Source: Puniceicoccales bacterium (GTDB lineage: Bacteria; Verrucomicrobiota; Verrucomicrobiia; Opitutales; Oceanipulchritudinaceae). From it: 10,179 nt of DNA. Shown in pieces: positions 6,633 through 10,179 of the stretch; position 1 is the stretch's first letter; each line of letters opens with the position of its first letter. Where the stretch lies: positions 1 to 10,179 of the forward strand of contig JAUVDD010000041.1 of the NCBI GenBank assembly GCA_030595525.1. Direction: 5' to 3'. The notes below the pieces were generated by a model. It made no database searches. It was not told the origin of the DNA and saw only the letters and a program-made list of their open reading frames with translations. The position numbers and the translations under genes were made by a program.

Positions 6633-9182
6633 ATGCGGAAGTTTACTGTTGTTTTATTTCTTTGCTGCGGTGCATTTGGGCTTTTCATGAGTCGCACTGT
6701 TCAATCTGAGGATGTCCAGCCACCCAAAACAATTATGATACTGCCAGCCAACTGCAACTTAACATTTGAGGACAGTCTGACCGTTCTTTTTGAAAGGGAT
6801 GCCATAAGAAACTATTCACGTTCCCGGATTTCAAAACCGACCCGTTCCCTTTCCGTAACTGAGGAACGGGATTTCTGGAATGAACATTCAAACGATTTTG
6901 CCAATGATGCTGCCTTTATTAATCTCTTGGATGATTATGATCGGGCAATATCGCGTCATAGAGGTGAAAGGGGCAGAGCTTATAAAGCCTATCATGCTTC
7001 ACATATTGCACGGACAATCGAGACCCTCAACAGTCACCAAATCGAAATCCAATCATATGATTTGCTTTCTGGAATTATTTTCCTTGATGGTAATAGATAT
7101 TCTGAATCTCAAATCCAGGCTTTGTTGCCAGGGGAAATTGTTGAATTACAAAGTGAAGTCGATATTCTTGGGGATTTATCAAATGCAGAAACAAGGGTCA
7201 AGTGGCTTCATGATAGAGGGATAAGTGGAAGCGATTATGACGACCCCGACACACTTGGCTTTGATTATTTAAATGTCGATCATGGGATAGATACTACTGT
7301 AACAGACATAGTTGGTGGTCACCGGTTTTTTGGGAATCTTGACACAACTTTCATCGATCCTTTTATAGGCGGATTATCAACGCAACATGGTATGCTAACT
7401 TGTGGAATTGTGACATCTGATAACGATACAACCAGGGGAGTTGCTTACGAATTGGATTCAATTTTTGTTTCCAATGCCCGACAGCTTATTGGGATGCACT
7501 GGACCTCCACTGGGCAAACGGTTAGAGGTTATTCTTGGGGGTTTGCAGATACTGATAGTCAATTTGGCGATTCTCCGGAAGTTTCCAATTGCGCGATTGG
7601 GAGCCCAGGACCTGCAGGATACGATGGTTTTGCGCGGTTTTTTGACTCACTGGTTGACGAATTTGACGTTTTTCTTTCTATTAGCGCAGGAAATATGCCA
7701 TATACAAATCCATTGGGTGTATGTAATTCAGGAAATTCATATAATCCTATTGTTGTAAATGGAATTGATATGAAATCTGATTCCCTCCGAGTAAATGACA
7801 CCCTAGCAGGAAATCCCACACAAGAGACCTATGGGGGATGGGGTCCAGCCATGGATGGAAGAAAAAAGCCAGATATGTGTGTTCCAGTAAAATCAATGTC
7901 CCTTCGAAATTGGGACAACTCCATTTATGTTGCTCTCACGCCTGCTACGAGTTGGGCTTCTCCACAAATTGCCGGAGCTGGTCTACTTTTGATGACAAGG
8001 GGGGTAACAAACCAGCGGAGCATTAAAGCCCTAATGCTAAATACAACATTCCGTCCTGAATCAATGACGGCAGCGGTTTGGGATACGGGTTATGGCTGGG
8101 GAATGCTGGATGCAGACCATGCAATTGTTCATGCAGACCTTGGAGATTATTTTGAAAATACTGTTAGTTCTTCGGGTTTGGGCGGGGACAAAGTGTACTA
8201 CAGAGGAAGTTTTTTGCCCTTTGACTCCGTAAATAATACGTACGACCGGGCTACTATTGCCTGGGAGATCCATGCTAATTGGTCCTATGGTGATACCAAT
8301 ATCACGGCTAAACCTCTGACAAACATCGACCTGTTTCTTTTTGATGGATCCGACATGAGCTTAGTTTCATCATCTACATCTACAATAGATAATGTAGAAC
8401 AGGTATATTGGAATTCAACAACAGATACTTTGAGCAATGCAATATTGATCGTTGATTGTGAGGGTAGCTTGCCGTCAGGATATTCCTATGAACCGTTTTC
8501 TTTAGCGACCGAAGAAAATTTTTCTTACTACTCGGGGCCAAGAAGTATGATTGGCTTAAAGGTGGAAAACGAATCGATGGAATTGGCCGTGTTGGGTCAC
8601 AATTACATCGTGGATTTTCGAGTGTTTTTGGATGGCGATGCAGAATGCGATACAATTTGGCCTTCCCTGTCTCCTGATGCCTACACCTCCATTGTTAGTG
8701 GACCCAACCCCTCTTACCTTGTGATGGCTCAGGGTGATACAAATACGGTGAGTTATACTCTAAATAGTTCAACCACGGGACGTCGGACCATTACGTCTTC
8801 TGTTGGAGCCACCTGTTACCGAACAAGTTGGAATGAAAGTGTCAATAAAACATATCAGGTGGTCAATGAAATCCCAGGAGGGGGTCCCGCACATGATGAT
8901 CCTGAATCAAAGGTTGTCGAGTTTTCTATCACTCGAGTAGCATATGAACCAGGTCGCACCTTGCTTCATTGTGTAGCCCCCGGCCCTATGGACGTGAGGA
9001 TGGATGTATTTGACCTTCGAGGACGACGGATTACTTCCGTTACAAAGTCAATTTCCATTTCAGATGTGATAGAATGGGGACATTTGAACAAAAGTGGAGC
9101 AAGAGTGGCGTCAGGAGTCTACTTCCTCCAAGTTGCAGGAGGAGGAAAAGTATTTACAAAAAAGGTTGTTGTCGTGAGATGA
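6633..9182 (+). CDS. Secreted divergent subtilisin-like (S8) serine protease with FlgD-like C-terminal tail
   Basis: The product has 849 residues. A signal peptide (MRKFTVVLFLCCGAFGLFM, cleavage about 20-25) is followed by a charged, helical propeptide-like region to about 200. The S8 catalytic domain (about 205-490) has Asp216 in VDHGID, His252 in HGMLTCGIV, the oxyanion Asn354 in SAGN and Ser440 in ATSWASPQIAGAG. All four key residues are present, but the surrounding motifs depart from DTG, HGTH and GTSMA/SP. Next are a jelly-roll domain of pre-peptidase type (about 500-640) and a further beta domain. The FlgD-like tail (about 761-849) has MDVFDLRGRRI, ASGVYFLQ and KKVVVVR but lacks the usual NPFNP opening. 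It is probably exported by the Sec system and then a T9SS-like system, and matured by loss of the propeptide. The next gene starts 24 bases later and is likely cotranscribed. Confidence 0.9.
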   Translation: MRKFTVVLFLCCGAFGLFMSRTVQSEDVQPPKTIMILPANCNLTFEDSLTVLFERDAIRNYSRSRISKPTRSLSVTEERDFWNEHSNDFANDAAFINLLDDYDRAISRHRGERGRAYKAYHASHIARTIETLNSHQIEIQSYDLLSGIIFLDGNRYSESQIQALLPGEIVELQSEVDILGDLSNAETRVKWLHDRGISGSDYDDPDTLGFDYLNVDHGIDTTVTDIVGGHRFFGNLDTTFIDPFIGGLSTQHGMLTCGIVTSDNDTTRGVAYELDSIFVSNARQLIGMHWTSTGQTVRGYSWGFADTDSQFGDSPEVSNCAIGSPGPAGYDGFARFFDSLVDEFDVFLSISAGNMPYTNPLGVCNSGNSYNPIVVNGIDMKSDSLRVNDTLAGNPTQETYGGWGPAMDGRKKPDMCVPVKSMSLRNWDNSIYVALTPATSWASPQIAGAGLLLMTRGVTNQRSIKALMLNTTFRPESMTAAVWDTGYGWGMLDADHAIVHADLGDYFENTVSSSGLGGDKVYYRGSFLPFDSVNNTYDRATIAWEIHANWSYGDTNITAKPLTNIDLFLFDGSDMSLVSSSTSTIDNVEQVYWNSTTDTLSNAILIVDCEGSLPSGYSYEPFSLATEENFSYYSGPRSMIGLKVENESMELAVLGHNYIVDFRVFLDGDAECDTIWPSLSPDAYTSIVSGPNPSYLVMAQGDTNTVSYTLNSSTTGRRTITSSVGATCYRTSWNESVNKTYQVVNEIPGGGPAHDDPESKVVEFSITRVAYEPGRTLLHCVAPGPMDVRMDVFDLRGRRITSVTKSISISDVIEWGHLNKSGARVASGVYFLQVAGGGKVFTKKVVVVR

Positions 9183-9192
9183 TTGGTTATTC

Positions 9193-9198
9193 AGGAGG
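9193..9198 (+). promoter_or_regulatory. Ribosome binding site AGGAGG deciding the start at 9207
   Basis: A full AGGAGG lies 8 bases before ATG 9207 and 10 bases after the protease stop. The frame is also open from TTG 9183, immediately after that stop, but such a start would place the site inside the coding region. ATG 9207 is therefore preferred. Confidence 0.85.
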
Positions 9199-9206
9199 TA
9201 AAGGTT

Positions 9207-9848
9207 ATGACTGAAAGAAATAAATATGCTCATGTTGCCCAGGGAATACTTCTCTCAATTCTTATATTGGGTTTGGTGGGGACGTCCGCCTTTGCGGTGG
9301 TAGATCCGGATCCCGACATGTTAGGCGTTTATTTTGACGAAAACGCGAACATCAACAGCATTGAAGATCAGCCCGAAGGGGAGTCCTTTTTTGCCTATTT
9401 CATTCTTACCAAACCTACAATGTCCGCCGTTTGGGGATTTGATTTTGGATATCGGGTTGTGGTTCCTTCCGGAATGGAGGACCGAATATTGAGACTTGGA
9501 AGACTTCTTCCTACGGGCTCGACCCCATCATTAGATGACATGTCCTTATATAATGGATGGTATACCATTGGTATTGACCCAAACCTGTTGACCACCGAGG
9601 CAACGGTACTTGTTCAGTGGGAATTAATGATCACTGCCCCTATTCCCATTGAATTTTTCCTGGGGGCAAGCCCTTTTGACTACTTTGAGGACGGCCTCCC
9701 TGAAATACAAAGTCCTAGCGGCCAAATTTTGCCGGTGGGACTTTCGACAGGTGGACCGGATATTCCAGTTGCCACCGTTAATCTGCCTGGTGCCCCAGTG
9801 GCCGCGGATAATGCTGCTTGGGGTCAAATAAAGGCCATGTTCCGTTGA
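9207..9848 (+). CDS. Small secreted protein of unknown function with KAMFR C-terminal motif
   Basis: The product has 213 residues. A strong signal peptide (basic MTERNK, hydrophobic core GILLSILILGLVG, likely cleavage AFA|V at residue 30) is followed by an acidic, beta-rich domain beginning VDPDPDMLGVYFDE. It contains a hydrophobic strand pattern (FFAYFILTKP, WGFDFGYRVVV) and a Pro/Gly-rich region near 160-200. I see no known enzyme motif. The protein ends PVAADNAAWGQIKAMFR, the same tail type as the beta-helix protein at 5078-6232. Translation is well supported by AGGAGG. The 24-base gap to the subtilisin-like protease gene suggests one operon, so it could be a substrate, inhibitor or surface partner of the protease; that is speculation from position only. 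Confidence 0.88.
   Translation: MTERNKYAHVAQGILLSILILGLVGTSAFAVVDPDPDMLGVYFDENANINSIEDQPEGESFFAYFILTKPTMSAVWGFDFGYRVVVPSGMEDRILRLGRLLPTGSTPSLDDMSLYNGWYTIGIDPNLLTTEATVLVQWELMITAPIPIEFFLGASPFDYFEDGLPEIQSPSGQILPVGLSTGGPDIPVATVNLPGAPVAADNAAWGQIKAMFR
9795..9845 (+). other. C-terminal tag, copy 2 (PVAADNAAWGQIKAMFR)
   Basis: The last 17 codons before TGA encode P-V-x6-W-G-Q-I-K-A-M-F-R. Spacing from PV to the aromatic residue and to the C-terminus is identical to copy 1 at 6179-6229. The x6 linkers differ completely, while the aromatic residue, Gly, branched aliphatic and KAMFR positions are kept, as expected of a selected signal rather than a recent duplication. Confidence 0.7.
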
Positions 9849-9873
9849 AATTGTGAGAAAAAATTCACATTTT
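9848..9873 (+). terminator. Weak hairpin with T-run after the last plus-strand gene
   Basis: TGTGA (9852-9856) pairs with TCACA (9865-9869) across an 8-base loop, with AAA/TTT pairs outside it after one bulged T. TTTT (9870-9873) follows. The stem is short and AT-rich. Its place between two converging genes supports a terminator role. Confidence 0.35.
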
Positions 9874-9940
9874 GGGGTCCCACCAAAGCCCGTTACAGGT
9901 GAACGCTATCTTCTCGGTCTGGAATAGGGGAGATGCAGAC

Positions 9941-10179
9941 TCACACCCCCGCTTGCTTCACCGCACTGCGAATCCGGATCGCGTAGACCGTCAGGACGAC
10001 GCCGACGACCAACGCGATGATGCCGAGGCCCTTGACCAGGAACAGGATCGAGTACAGCGGGGAGGCGATCAGCATCAACCCGAAGAGAATTGAAACTCCT
10101 CCACCGATGATCAGGTACCACTCGTTGTCGATTTCCTTGCGCATCCGGATGCCGGTTGAAAGGCTCGTCATACCGGAAA
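9941..10179 (-). CDS. HdeD/DUF308-family membrane protein, C-terminal part, runs off the right edge
   Basis: On the minus strand the frame is open from the window edge to a TGA at 9943-9941. A Met codon occurs at 10171, but the frame continues upstream of it without a stop, and the text GIRMRKEIDNEWYLI matches the middle of HdeD-family proteins rather than an N-terminus, so the gene probably starts outside the window. Two membrane segments are visible (WYLIIGGGVSILFGLMLIASP and a second, LGIIALVVGVVLTVYAI), ending in the basic stretch RIRSAVK. The family usually has about 185 residues and six membrane segments; HdeD of Escherichia coli is linked to acid resistance, but relatives are mostly uncharacterised. 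Codon third positions are mostly G or C, unlike all plus-strand genes here. It converges on the small secreted-protein gene. Confidence 0.75.
   Translation of the reverse strand, partial: SGMTSLSTGIRMRKEIDNEWYLIIGGGVSILFGLMLIASPLYSILFLVKGLGIIALVVGVVLTVYAIRIRSAVKQAGV

Noticed and set aside
8013..8052. SIKALM in the subtilisin-like protease as an internal copy of the KAMFR motif
   Set aside because: It is the helix that normally follows the catalytic serine in S8 proteases, it is internal, and the match is only partial.
9872..10121. Open frames on both strands overlapping the HdeD-like gene (9872-10093 plus, 9906-10121 minus)
   Set aside because: GC-rich DNA leaves several frames open; their Arg/Asp/Pro/Gln-rich translations look like noise, while the chosen minus frame shows membrane segments and family resemblance.
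1..10179. CRISPR array, tRNA, rRNA, insertion sequence or transposase
   Set aside because: No regularly spaced direct repeats, cloverleaf, rRNA-like segment, terminal inverted repeats with a transposase, or integrase motif were seen on either strand.

Overview
The window looks like a chromosomal piece from a Gram-negative bacterium of an uncultivated FCB-type lineage (Eisenbacteria/Krumholzibacteriota/Latescibacterota-like; inference from protein style only, no marker gene is present). The reasons are large secreted proteins with Sec signal peptides, FG-GAP/VCBS and ASPIC/UnbV modules, a right-handed beta-helix protein, and two proteins ending in the FlgD-like beta-sandwich tail used as a type IX secretion (T9SS) sorting domain. 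Base composition is moderate (about 45% GC where I counted) except at the extreme right end, where two counted 60-base lines reach 62-65%.

Layout. Positions 1-60 may hold the last codons of an upstream gene. Positions 164-4096 are one uninterrupted frame that joins the front two thirds of a HAD-family phosphatase to a secreted zinc metalloprotease with seven calcium-binding FG-GAP-like repeats and an ASPIC/UnbV domain. The joint, at about 555-580, removes both the HAD active-site C-terminal half and the signal peptide expected for the protease. A small secreted protein with a FlgD-like tail follows 17 bases later (4114-5019), then a perfect 10-bp hairpin, then a secreted beta-helix protein (5078-6232) and a clear intrinsic terminator (6313-6340). 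A 292-base leader with several potential hairpins precedes a divergent subtilisin-like protease with a FlgD-like tail (6633-9182). A small secreted protein of unknown function follows 24 bases later (9207-9848). At the right edge, on the opposite strand, is the C-terminal part of an HdeD/DUF308-family membrane protein with very GC-rich codons (9941-10179).

How it fits together. Nearly everything on the plus strand is exported or descends from an exported protein: two proteases, a beta-helix protein and two small beta-rich proteins. The most interesting signal is at the protein ends. The beta-helix protein and the last small protein are otherwise unrelated, yet both end in P-V-x6-[FW]-G-x-[VI]-K-A-M-F-R, directly before the stop codon. 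This looks like a short C-terminal sorting, anchoring or processing tag, different from the FlgD-like tail. The two tail classes alternate: FlgD-tail gene then KAMFR gene, twice in succession. This is a candidate undescribed export or surface-attachment signal. The fused first gene and the composition change at the right end are the two places where the contig itself should be checked for misassembly or recombination.
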